64,000 nt of DNA, from NCBI RefSeq assembly GCF_002157855.1, contig NZ_CP020880.1, forward strand, positions 3,844,001-3,908,000, given 5' to 3'. A program made the position numbers and the translations under genes. The notes under the pieces are model-generated. The model saw only the letters and a program-made list of their open reading frames with translations, had not been told where the DNA came from and made no database searches. The DNA comes from Sutcliffiella horikoshii (GTDB lineage Bacteria; Bacillota; Bacilli; Bacillales; Bacillaceae_I). Positions 18,410 through 26,216 of the stretch are shown here, piece by piece (position 1 is the first letter of the stretch; the number at the start of each line of letters is the position of its first letter).

Positions 18410-19126
18410 CTATTTTGAATACATTAAATATTCAGCCTTAACATATTCATATTCCTTTGCAAGACTGCTCTCTGCAAGTACAGTTATTGGTCTGCTTTTA
18501 TCTAAAATAGTTCCATAACTTGGTGTAGAAACGTCCCTCCCAAACTTTTCTTCTATAATATTCAGTCGTTCTTGAAACAACTCCTCCATACTTTCACTAA
18601 GTCTTTCTTTTAAGTTTAATGTGAATTTCACAATATAATTGTATATTTCATCTGCATATTCAAATACTTCTTTTTCTGTAGGAATATATCCTTTGTGGAT
18701 AACATTATTTCTAAATGATGTTTTTTTATTAGGAAATGAAGTAGGTACTTCTTTAAACATAGACAAATACATAAAATAGAAAGCCCCTAATTGGCGTTCT
18801 GATTGATTAGAAACAAGCTTCCATGTCTTTTCTACTTCCTCGGCACCAATATCAAAACCATTAAGGATTACCCGTGTAGCATACTCATAAAATCTTTCAA
18901 GTGAAGAAGCTAAGCTTGAAACTGCTTCTCTAGCAAACCCATTATTTAAAGCGAGCATACCTAAATCAAACAATATTTCATATTTTTCATTCCTTATTAA
19001 TTGAATTGAATAATGTCCGTTTTCACATTTAACCTCATATACTCCATCATCAGTTATATCGATTGCTGATTCAATATTTTTTCGACCATTTAAAAAACAT
19101 GTTGTGCATGGAAAATTTAGTTTCAT
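18410..19126 (-). CDS. Unknown protein with HEPN-type RNxxxH motif
   Basis: A protein of 238 residues. The N-terminus holds Cys/His residues that could bind zinc (CTTC near residue 6, CENGH near 34). The middle is all-helical. FRNNVIHKGYIPTEKEV contains R-N-x3-H, the catalytic signature of HEPN ribonucleases, in a typical setting just before a long helix (EYADEIYNYIVKF). HEPN proteins are common in abortive-infection and toxin-antitoxin systems. No obvious antitoxin lies next to it. The start is ATG 19126, with GAAGGTGAATCAC upstream. Confidence 0.6.
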   Translation of the reverse strand: MKLNFPCTTCFLNGRKNIESAIDITDDGVYEVKCENGHYSIQLIRNEKYEILFDLGMLALNNGFAREAVSSLASSLERFYEYATRVILNGFDIGAEEVEKTWKLVSNQSERQLGAFYFMYLSMFKEVPTSFPNKKTSFRNNVIHKGYIPTEKEVFEYADEIYNYIVKFTLNLKERLSESMEELFQERLNIIEEKFGRDVSTPSYGTILDKSRPITVLAESSLAKEYEYVKAEYLMYSK

Positions 19127-19441
19127 TGTGATTCACCTTCTTATCTTATTTTAATTAAATCATCAACCCTGAGATATAAAATTAAGGAATACAGCAAGCT
19201 CATAGCACTGTAAGTCATATGAGCCATAATCATCTCTTTTTATGAAAAGGAAAGGTTATTCATCTTTATTATGTTTACTCTTAAATCTATGTGATACACT
19301 TATTAAGTTTCTACAACAAAAATCATTAGTATTTTTGGGGACCTACTAATTCACTTTTTTCAAATACATAGACAAATAGTTCTTTTTCATAGTTGGATAA
19401 ATCAAATTATCTAGTTACTTGAAATATAACAACGGGATTCT
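19127..19441. other. Gene-free spacer between cargo genes
   Basis: AT-rich with stops in all frames. It is the 5' region of the HEPN-type gene and the 3' region of the membrane-protein gene. No clear hairpin terminator or repeat was seen. Confidence 0.4.
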
Positions 19442-20206
19442 TCAAAAATTATAATATTTCCTACACTTCTTTTTTAGTTCTTCTTTTTTATCTTCACTTA
19501 AGAAATCATATTGAGTTTCAATACATTCCTCTAAGTAAGACTTAAACTCTGTTTTATTAAGAATGTCTTTTTTTAACATACTCAACAATATAGCATCTAA
19601 TCGTAAATCAAAAAATTCTCCGGACTCAAATATGTTTTGATCACGGCTTTCAATGGAATATTTATAGCTTATTTCAAAAATTGCGATACTTGATTTTAAC
19701 AAATGAACAGAGTAAAAAATAATAAAGAACAAACCATAGGATAATACAAATCCCAAAATAATATATATCCAAATTAAGTATACTGGATGGAAGTTTATAG
19801 ATAATACAAAGTAAATTAAAATAAATAATATTATATATCCACCGACAACCGTTCCTAAATGATAAAAGCTGAAAAATATAGACATTAAATTTTCGTATTT
19901 ATTATTATGGTGGAGTTTATCTACAACCTTAGTGTTTACAGTTCCGGTCAATATTGCAAGCCCACTTATCAAGAAACCTAACACACCAATTAACGCAAAG
20001 GATGAATTAAGAACTATATTTTTTGTTGTATCACTTACATAACTTAAATTCGATTCATTTGATGTCAAGAAATAATAAACTATAACAGTAAAAATCATAG
20101 AGAGTAGGAAGGAATAATAAGCTTCAGGTTTATATAAATGAAAAAAAGGATTGTGTCTCAGGTTCGTCCTATTAGAAAATTCACCAAACGATATTTTTTT
20201 ATGCAT
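19442..20206 (-). CDS. Polytopic membrane protein, second gene of a cargo pair
   Basis: A protein of 254 residues from ATG 20206, one base after the TAG stop of the upstream gene; the ribosome site (GAAGGTGAG) lies inside the end of that gene, so the two are translationally coupled. Four hydrophobic segments are visible (YYSFLLSMIFTVIVYYF, ALIGVLGFLISGLAILTG, VVGGYIILFILIYFVL and YIILGFVLSYGLFFIIFY). The C-terminal ~75 residues are charged and probably cytoplasmic. The family is not recognised. The pairing suggests that the soluble partner senses or controls this membrane protein. Confidence 0.65.
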   Translation of the reverse strand: MHKKISFGEFSNRTNLRHNPFFHLYKPEAYYSFLLSMIFTVIVYYFLTSNESNLSYVSDTTKNIVLNSSFALIGVLGFLISGLAILTGTVNTKVVDKLHHNNKYENLMSIFFSFYHLGTVVGGYIILFILIYFVLSINFHPVYLIWIYIILGFVLSYGLFFIIFYSVHLLKSSIAIFEISYKYSIESRDQNIFESGEFFDLRLDAILLSMLKKDILNKTEFKSYLEECIETQYDFLSEDKKEELKKKCRKYYNF

Positions 20207-20207
20207 G

Positions 20208-21161
20208 CTACTCACCTTCATCAAATTTTTCCACTACCATTTTTGTTAAAAATGAAGATATAGCTATTTTCGCCTTTTTAATAAATTTGTTCCCATCTTC
20301 TTTTTCATTATCATATATAGAAACTCTATATGGAGAATCTTGTTCAGAATTAAAATAAAATTTTGTTCCATCCTTATTTACTCCATTAACCTCTATACTC
20401 CCATATCCCCTGGCATATTTTTCATACGCTCTATTCGAATCTAAAACTTGTTTTACAATAGTTGAATTAATATTTATACCTGTTTTGCTTTTCTGATGAA
20501 CTTCAAATACACTTATTTTTTTCTGTATGTTGCCTTCCTCCATTTTAACCACATCATCATCATATAATTTTCTCAAATCTTCATTATTGTTATTAGGCGG
20601 AATGACAGTAGACTTTATTCTTTCTACTTTATAAGCTTGTTTTAAACGTTCTTCAATGGTAAAAGGATCTTTCAGTAAAAATATTTCAAAACCCACCCTC
20701 TCTAAGTAAATGTTCAATAACTCTTGAAATGATTCATTAAATTGCTTATATCCAAACTTGTTCCGCTGACAAAAAGAAATTACTTCTGAATTTAAGTCAA
20801 AATAAAAATATATACTTATTGAGTTATTACTATGAGTAACACTAAGGGACTCTCTTTTTTTATCGTCCCATTCTTCTGTATGTAATGGATATCTCCTAAC
20901 TAATTTTCCAGTAATATAAAAATTATCAGCATCTTTTACTTTTGTTAATTCAGAGAAATTGTAGACTTCACTTAAATCAATGGTCTCTAACTCATTATTG
21001 CTATTAATAAAAGTTCTTTCTTCTAACTTTTTATACTCAGTTTTATTATCAATCTTATTAAAAACTTCGTCCATAATTTCTTGAATTGAAGTTCTTTCAG
21101 CATATACATCAAATATATTTGAATTTACGTTCACTTTTGAGAAATACATCATAAGTGTCAT
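20208..21161 (-). CDS. Unknown soluble protein, first gene of a cargo pair
   Basis: A protein of 317 residues with no signal peptide or membrane segment. ATG 21161 has GGGGGAT upstream. The sequence alternates strands and helices, with a strand-rich middle (SISIYFYFDLNSEVISFC) and a C-terminal strand pair (YGSIEVNGVNKDGTKFYF). No catalytic motif was recognised. It is coupled to the membrane-protein gene downstream. Two-gene sets of a soluble protein plus a small membrane protein are frequent in anti-phage systems, but that role is inference here. Confidence 0.6.
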   Translation of the reverse strand: MTLMMYFSKVNVNSNIFDVYAERTSIQEIMDEVFNKIDNKTEYKKLEERTFINSNNELETIDLSEVYNFSELTKVKDADNFYITGKLVRRYPLHTEEWDDKKRESLSVTHSNNSISIYFYFDLNSEVISFCQRNKFGYKQFNESFQELLNIYLERVGFEIFLLKDPFTIEERLKQAYKVERIKSTVIPPNNNNEDLRKLYDDDVVKMEEGNIQKKISVFEVHQKSKTGININSTIVKQVLDSNRAYEKYARGYGSIEVNGVNKDGTKFYFNSEQDSPYRVSIYDNEKEDGNKFIKKAKIAISSFLTKMVVEKFDEGE

Positions 21162-21274
21162 AAGAATCCCCCAATTTTTTCTTTGTTTTTTATTATGATA
21201 CCATACGCATATGGTAATTTCTTCAATTTTTCAAACTAATTACTAATATTTAAAATTTCTTAGTAATAACGCAA

Positions 21275-21313
21275 AAACTATGCGTTTCTATTATCAATAG
21301 AAGCGCATAGTTT
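21275..21313. terminator. Long perfect-stem hairpin near the transposon right end
   Basis: AAACTATGCGtTTCTATT-atc-AATAGAAgCGCATAGTTT forms an 18-bp stem with one mismatch and A/T flanks. It lies upstream of the cargo pair and so terminates no visible gene of the element. It may insulate the transposon from outside transcription. Confidence 0.65.
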
Positions 21314-21420
21314 AGGACTAGTGAGCATTAAATGGAGTTGAATTAAGGAAACACACTAGAAAATTTAACAAATCATTGTATTTGAATACCTATAAATTTA
21401 TTTTCCAAGAGCTAAAAACA

Positions 21421-21486
21421 ATGTCATATATTATAATACATGTCATTATTAATAATAATTTATGACAGTATTAGATATATCTCACA
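21421..21486. other. Tn7-like right end with repeated TnsB-type motifs
   Basis: The motif ATGTCAT-ta(t) appears at 21421 and 21440, and inverted as TTATGACA at 21460-21467. The segment ends ...ATATATCTCACA at 21486, fitting the 5'-TGT...ACA-3' termini of Tn7 relatives. The next five bases, ccatc (21487-21491), would be the target duplication. The assignment rests on the abrupt end of ssbB similarity at this point. Confidence 0.55.
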
Positions 21487-21554
21487 CCATCACCTGTATA
21501 ACGTAAATCAGGGTCTTTCACCATTCGACCAATCAACACCACTTCATTAATCAC
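21471..21554 (-). pseudogene. ssbB: ssbB (ywpH) 5' fragment, truncated by transposon insertion
   Basis: From GTG 21554 (ribosome site AGGAGGGAGAATC) the frame reads MINEVVLIGRMVKDPDLRYT then GDGVRYI and stops. The first 23 residues match the N-terminus of bacterial single-stranded DNA-binding proteins (VxLIGRLxKDPDLRYT). The rest of the OB fold is missing, and similarity ends exactly where a TGT transposon end begins. The neighbouring divergent ywpF supports identity with the competence-associated ssbB/ywpH of B. subtilis rather than the replicative ssb. The remainder of the gene was not found in the window. Confidence 0.85.
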
Positions 21555-21861
21555 GATTCTCCCTCCTTTTTTCTACAAAATTCGTGTTGCTCCGTTATCA
21601 TAACTGCTTGCTTAAGGAAGGTAAAATGAGTGTTTTCAGGTTTTGTAATGGTTTTTTGGAGTAAAATCGGATTTTGCTCTAAGGGGAAAATCCTGTTTTA
21701 GGGTGGCGGAAAGTTGTCGAAACATGAAATTAGAGATATTGGGGTTTTTTTATGCCTTCAGATTGTGGTAGGTATCTTTCTTTGTGCTTATGTTATAATA
21801 AGACAAAATATTGGTACATGTTCTTGAAAAGAACCGAAAATATACCCGTTGGAGGAAAATC

Positions 21862-22290
21862 ATGAAAACGTTCAGACTTGTTGCAATATCCCTCGTACAT
21901 GGTGAAGAAGTTGAACAACTGGATTTACAAGACGGATTGATTATCAATAGAGAGTACGGAAAAGAAAATTGGTTGATAGAAGCATTGCTGCCTAAGAGTG
22001 AGCCGGAAAAGTACGAAGAGTTTCGCGATAAGGAAGAAATGCTACATGTTCAAGCAACTATTTCTAAACCGACGAATGATCCCGCTTCCTTTGAGGCCGT
22101 CGTCCGCCAAGTGGCAGTGATGGAAGACAAAATGAGCATCCTGTTCGAAGGCGAGCTCTTCCGAAAAAACACCAACTACCACGAAAAACTGCTAGAACGC
22201 CTAGTGAACGAAGGCTACAATGGCGACGAACTAGTGGAAGCCTTCAAAAACAAGGTAAAAGAAAAACCAGTGCTTGAGAAGAGCAAGTGA
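21862..22290 (+). CDS. ywpF: YwpF-like family protein
   Basis: A protein of 142 residues. MKTFRLVAISLV...ENWLIEALLP and the following strand/helix order fit the YwpF-like family of Bacillus; the function is unknown. An upstream in-frame start exists, but ATG 21862 has a strong GGAGGAAAATC site. In B. subtilis ywpF lies near ssbB (ywpH) and ywpE, as here. The last ~150 bp are strongly A/C-rich on the coding strand, up to the adjacent GGGTCTGACCC repeat. Confidence 0.85.
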   Translation: MKTFRLVAISLVHGEEVEQLDLQDGLIINREYGKENWLIEALLPKSEPEKYEEFRDKEEMLHVQATISKPTNDPASFEAVVRQVAVMEDKMSILFEGELFRKNTNYHEKLLERLVNEGYNGDELVEAFKNKVKEKPVLEKSK

Positions 22291-22305
22291 GGTTTAGCGT
22301 GATAA

Positions 22306-22367
22306 AGCGATAAAGAGGGGTCTGACCCGCTGTGCGTTAATGCACTAAAGAGGGGTCTGACCCTTTT
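22306..22367. repeat. GGGTCTGACCC repeat, double copy
   Basis: Two copies of aaagaggggtctgaccc (22312 and 22347) separated by gctgtgcgttaatgcact. The same unit occurs near 29817, 37413, 39196 and 40753. The second copy overlaps the 3' end of the sortase gene and encodes its last residues (KGQTPL). Confidence 0.85.
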
Positions 22368-22947
22368 GCTTTCCATCTTCCTTCCCAATAAACTCTGCCT
22401 CCAACACATACCGCTCAGGCGCGCTCCCAATAAAGGTAAAAGGATAGCAGGTTGTAATCGTCAATACCTCCCGCGCTCGGGGAACGACCACAGATGTATC
22501 CTCTTTATCCACAACCCTAATCTTGCTGATCTTGTAAGTGTACAAGCCGCCGCCAAACCAAAACACAACCTTATCCCCTACCTCAACCTCTTCCAGCCTA
22601 CGAAATACAGTATCCCTATGCCCAGACAGTACTATGTTTCCTCCGTCCCCAGGCAAACTCGTACCTGGAACATGCCCCACACCTTTTCCAAGCTCGCCTT
22701 CCGTCACACCATGAAATACTGGAATTCCAACCTCTAACACAGGAAAATACACTTCTCCAATTTCATCTCCTGCTGCGATACTCACAGCCAGAGGCACCTC
22801 CAATTCCTGCCCGCCTCCTTCCTCCACCTTACTTCCAAATTCTGACCTATCCTCCACCGCCGAAACTCCCTGCCAATACAAAAGGCCGCTTCCAACAAAC
22901 AAAGCAGCCCCTGTACCCATCAAAATCCAAAGAACAAGCACCCGCAT
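22345..22947 (-). CDS. Class D sortase
   Basis: A protein of 200 residues. One N-terminal membrane segment (VLVLWILMGTGAALFVGSGLLY) anchors it. Catalytic residues are His in LSGHRDTVF, Cys in TITTCYPF and Arg in APERYV. It should cleave LPxTA-type signals and attach surface proteins to the cell wall. The adjacent gene, three bases upstream, encodes a protein with an MPDTA signal, so they form an enzyme-substrate pair. The extreme C-terminus is encoded by the GGGTCTGACCC repeat. Confidence 0.92.
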   Translation of the reverse strand: MRVLVLWILMGTGAALFVGSGLLYWQGVSAVEDRSEFGSKVEEGGGQELEVPLAVSIAAGDEIGEVYFPVLEVGIPVFHGVTEGELGKGVGHVPGTSLPGDGGNIVLSGHRDTVFRRLEEVEVGDKVVFWFGGGLYTYKISKIRVVDKEDTSVVVPRAREVLTITTCYPFTFIGSAPERYVLEAEFIGKEDGKQKGQTPL

Positions 22948-22950
22948 CCC

Positions 22951-23883
22951 CTATCCCCTGCGGACCCTTCTCGCACCAAGCAGCAAACCAGCCAATCCTA
23001 TCAAGCACAGTCCCGCCAACATCCCTAATCCATAAAGAGACGCCGTGTCAGGCATTCTATTATTATAAAGCTCATCACTCATTTTCACACCAACCTGCCC
23101 CAAGTGTATGAGCTCTTTTCCCGTAGACTGCACGTAAGTTGGCGATACAATTTGCTCATCCATTACTGCAGAAGCAAGAAGTGAACCCTCCCCATCAAAC
23201 AGGTCCAGGTGAACTTCCTTCCCTTCCAACCATCCAGGCTGCATAAGTGCCTCTTGGGATACCTTAACCCGACTACCGTCCTCTACATGAAGGTCGGCCT
23301 CCACCTGAAACACTTCCATGAATTCAGTCCATAGCGAAAACACTTTATCCACAGAATTTGGTTCTTCATTCAACATCCCTTGCAATCTTTCAAGTTCTTC
23401 TGCCAAAACATCTTTCGGGAGACTCAAAATATGCTGGAAAATCTGGCGTGCTTCTTCTGCTTCAAATCCCATGGAAACGAGAAAATCCTCCGCACGCGCG
23501 ACTTCTTCCTCATGTGTCATATAAAAATCAACCGCAATTTCTAAGTCCTCAATGAACGTATAATCCTGCACCTTTTCTCCAAAACGGGACAAAAGGACTT
23601 CCAGCTCTTCTTTTGTAAGATCGTAAGTTTCTAACATTACAAGAAGATTTTCCTCGTTGATTGGCGTTCCAAGCTCATCACGCAAATGTTCGATGTCCTT
23701 GAAATCATCCAAATTCACTTCATAAAACGCTAAATACTTATTAAGGTCCTTCCTTATCCAGCCAATCTCCTTCAAGTAGGAATCCACCTCTTCCTCTTTT
23801 GGAGCCGCAGTTGCACCAAGCGGGGAAAAGAACAGTGTCCCCCCTATTAAAAATGCACAAATAACCAATATAAAACGCTGCAT
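22951..23883 (-). CDS. Processed acidic surface protein (sortase D substrate)
   Basis: A protein of 310 residues with a signal peptide (FILVICAFLIGGTLFF...GATAA), a highly acidic helical body (about residues 30-270) and a C-terminal sorting signal: MPDTAS, a hydrophobic span (LYGLGMLAGLCLIGLAGLLL) and RRVRRG. This fits the processed acidic surface protein family that is genetically paired with class D sortases. The ligand or role of the acidic body is not known. Confidence 0.88.
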   Translation of the reverse strand: MQRFILVICAFLIGGTLFFSPLGATAAPKEEEVDSYLKEIGWIRKDLNKYLAFYEVNLDDFKDIEHLRDELGTPINEENLLVMLETYDLTKEELEVLLSRFGEKVQDYTFIEDLEIAVDFYMTHEEEVARAEDFLVSMGFEAEEARQIFQHILSLPKDVLAEELERLQGMLNEEPNSVDKVFSLWTEFMEVFQVEADLHVEDGSRVKVSQEALMQPGWLEGKEVHLDLFDGEGSLLASAVMDEQIVSPTYVQSTGKELIHLGQVGVKMSDELYNNRMPDTASLYGLGMLAGLCLIGLAGLLLGARRVRRG

Positions 23884-23973
23884 TTTTTATGCCTCCCATT
23901 CATCGTTACATTTTTTAAGTAGCATGTGCATACGAGGAAAATTTATGCAGGAAACTGACTATTTTCCAAATAA

Positions 23974-24022
23974 AAAAAGCACCTAACCTCCCCCGAGATA
24001 AATCGGGAAAATCAGGTGCTTA
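23974..24022 (-). terminator. Terminator of the SEC-C gene
   Basis: On the minus strand: AAGCACCT gatttt CCCGA tttatc TCGGG ggaggtt AGGTGCTT followed by TTTTTAT. It lies just after the stop codon at 24028. Confidence 0.85.
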
Positions 24023-24027
24023 CTCCA

Positions 24028-25083
24028 TTACGAAGCGCCCTCTAAGGCTGCCTCAATATCTTCTTCAAAAGTTTGGATAACTGGCTGTAAAACCTCATCC
24101 AACTTTCGGAATGTCGATGATACACTTCCAGCTGAGATACCAAACTCTTCAGCCAACGCTTTCTGTGTTTCTTGTTGTTCTTTCATAAAATGAGTGTCTA
24201 AAAAGTAAATCAATGCAGCAGCGTAATTCTGCTCATTGCGAATCATCGGACTCTCTTTCATGCAATAGATGGACCAAAGCATGGAAGCAAATTCAAAAAA
24301 CCTTTTCGGATAACCGCGCTTTTTAGCTCCTTCTGTAAACAGGTCCAACACACGCTCCTGCGCCTCATCTTGAACAGGCAACTGCTGAACATCCTCTTCA
24401 CTTAGTTCAAACTCTACCATTTTACCTGCAAGCTCTGGGAATTCTGCACGAATATAGGCGGAATCAATTTCCACTTTTGCAAACTCCTCGGCTAGCTTTT
24501 CTTCCAAACGGATAGCTTCCAACACCCCGCGTTCAAAAGTGGACATGAACACAACCTTTGCCTGTTTGAACGGAACAAACATCCCAATTACCAGCTCATT
24601 TTTGCTTAAGCTATCCTCTCTGCCGATGTATGTGACTTTTTCTTTCTCTTTTGTAAAAAAGTCTTCCATCGTGTATGTCTCACCGCGCACATTTCCCACC
24701 TTATAGACAGATGGATATGCCTTTTGCCAGCTTTCCGCCCATTCTTTTACTTGCGGACGGGAGAACTTGCCCTCTTGAACTGCGGCGAACTCTTCCACGA
24801 TTGTTAAACCATTATCTCGCTTTACCGTGAACATATACCAGAGATGAAGCAGCTCGTTAAATGCCTCTTCCTTCATCTCATCTAATGAAAATTTATGTAG
24901 ATACTTGGAGCTGACCGTTTCAAGCTCACTAGCAAACTTTTCATAGGCAAACCGCATCATTTCAACCTGAAGCCCCATCACTTCTGATTCCAACACTTTA
25001 TCAAGGTTGTCTTGTTTTTTCTCACAACACTTCTTATATTTCTTTCCACTGCCACAAGGACATGAATCATTTCTTCCAATCAT
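24028..25083 (-). CDS. SEC-C motif protein
   Basis: A protein of 351 residues. It opens with a SEC-C zinc motif, CPCGSGKKYKKCC (residues ~8-20), as found at the end of SecA and in many uncharacterised proteins. The remaining ~330 residues are helical. The last part, LAEEFGISAGSVSSTFRKLDEV, resembles a helix-turn-helix, so a nucleic-acid role is possible. ATG 25083. The function is unknown. Confidence 0.75.
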   Translation of the reverse strand: MIGRNDSCPCGSGKKYKKCCEKKQDNLDKVLESEVMGLQVEMMRFAYEKFASELETVSSKYLHKFSLDEMKEEAFNELLHLWYMFTVKRDNGLTIVEEFAAVQEGKFSRPQVKEWAESWQKAYPSVYKVGNVRGETYTMEDFFTKEKEKVTYIGREDSLSKNELVIGMFVPFKQAKVVFMSTFERGVLEAIRLEEKLAEEFAKVEIDSAYIRAEFPELAGKMVEFELSEEDVQQLPVQDEAQERVLDLFTEGAKKRGYPKRFFEFASMLWSIYCMKESPMIRNEQNYAAALIYFLDTHFMKEQQETQKALAEEFGISAGSVSSTFRKLDEVLQPVIQTFEEDIEAALEGAS

Positions 25084-25229
25084 TCTATCACCTTAAACCT
25101 TTTGTTTTTTCTAAGTTGTTCTCATTCGATATTTACAGACAACGTGTTTAATTCTAACATATTTCTCTCTTTCATGGAGGAAAGCAATGGCTGGATATCT
25201 TAGCCAAACATATTTGGCCAAAATAAAAA

Positions 25230-25258
25230 CACCTTCAAACGGGTAAGGGAAGGTGTTA
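25230..25258. terminator. Terminator hairpin
   Basis: AACACCTTC-aaacgggtaagg-GAAGGTGTT lies 22 bp beyond the stop of the 48-residue minus-strand ORF, with A-rich sequence beyond it that reads as T-rich on the minus strand. Confidence 0.75.
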
Positions 25259-25279
25259 TCTAGTAATCTATTATCTTAT

Positions 25280-25426
25280 TTATTTTATTAGCAGCTGCAG
25301 CTTTTCTTTCATTTCATTTACAAGTTCCATCATCGAGATATTCTCTCTCTCTGTTCCTTGTTGATAGGCATATTGAAGCACTTTGATAATCTCGTCTTTG
25401 TTATCAATATTTTTAAAATCGTTCAT
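25280..25426 (-). CDS. Small hypothetical protein, 48 residues
   Basis: ATG 25426 to TAA 25280 encodes a charged helical peptide, MNDFKNIDNKDEIIKVLQYA then YQQGTERENISMMELVNEMK and an EKLQLLIK end. A terminator follows directly, which supports a real transcription unit. The ribosome site is weak. The function is unknown. Confidence 0.55.
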   Translation of the reverse strand: MNDFKNIDNKDEIIKVLQYAYQQGTERENISMMELVNEMKEKLQLLIK

Positions 25427-25648
25427 TAACTAAATTTCACCGCCCAATTAATTACAAAATATACTACAATTCTACTATTTTTTAGTAAAAACACAAGGAT
25501 AATTTGAAATTTTTTCTAATATAACTAGATTTTCGTCGTTATTTGTTTCTTTACATTAGCCGTTTTACCCAATCCCTAAACTCTTTTTTCAAAATTTGCT
25601 TTTTAATGAGTTAATTTTATATAGTAAAAGAGAAAGAAGGTGTCCTAA

Positions 25649-26074
25649 TTGAAATTTTTCAAAGGGTTATTTATTACAGCTCTTATCCTAGGGATAATTG
25701 GATATGCAGGCTATTACTTTGTCAATAAATTCATTGAAGATCAGGCTGTCGAATACGTAGAAAAAGATCTGGTGGAAAATAATGATGTGGCCATGGCAAG
25801 GGAGTATGTGGACAGGTCTCCTGCCTTAAAGAGCTATATTGCCGAAGGGGCAGAAGCTGACCTTGAAGAGCTGCCAGTCCAAACACGTGAAGAGGCAACA
25901 AGGATGGTCATGCAAAAGCTCAGCTTCCAGGAAATGCAGCAGATCCAGTCAAAAGCAGCGAATGGCATGACGGAACAGGAAGTACTGGAGTTAATGGAAA
26001 CATTTGAGGAGAAACTGACTGATGAAGAGTTACTGGCATTGAAGGCGATTGTGTATAAGGAATTGTATGAATGA
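25649..26074 (+). CDS. Single-pass membrane-anchored hypothetical protein
   Basis: A protein of 141 residues from TTG 25649, with AGAAGGTG eight bases upstream. One N-terminal membrane span (GLFITALILGIIGYAGYYFV) is followed by an acidic helical extracytoplasmic region of ~115 residues (QTREEATRMVMQKLSFQEMQ...). No family was recognised. It has its own terminator downstream. Confidence 0.75.
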   Translation: MKFFKGLFITALILGIIGYAGYYFVNKFIEDQAVEYVEKDLVENNDVAMAREYVDRSPALKSYIAEGAEADLEELPVQTREEATRMVMQKLSFQEMQQIQSKAANGMTEQEVLELMETFEEKLTDEELLALKAIVYKELYE

Positions 26075-26083
26075 TACTAAATG

Positions 26084-26125
26084 AGGCCATAAATCCATAA
26101 GAAAAAGGGTTTATGGGCTTTTTTA
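26084..26125 (+). terminator. Rho-independent terminator
   Basis: GCCATAAAtccataagaaaaagggTTTATGGGC is followed by TTTTTTATTTT, directly after the stop at 26074. Confidence 0.85.
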
Positions 26126-26216
26126 TTTTGCTTCTTCAAGGCTCCTACCCTCGCCAAACACCGATGACAAGCATATGTTATGGAATGGATAGTATGTCTA
26201 AAGGAGGCATTTTTCA

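Larger units (their letters stand above)
8489..21486. mobile_element. Tn7-like transposon (right end at 21486; left end not located)
   Basis: The element carries tnsA, tnsB, tnsC and two tniQ/tnsD-type genes plus four cargo genes. The right end is inferred at 21486, where TGT (minus strand; ...CTCACA on plus) meets codon 23 of a truncated ssbB and is preceded by repeated TGTCAT-type motifs. The start given here is only the end of the leftmost tni gene. No matching TGT end, no ccatc duplication and no ssbB remainder were found to the left, so the element may extend beyond the IS110, the intron or even the window edge. No Cas genes or CRISPR array were seen. Confidence 0.7.
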
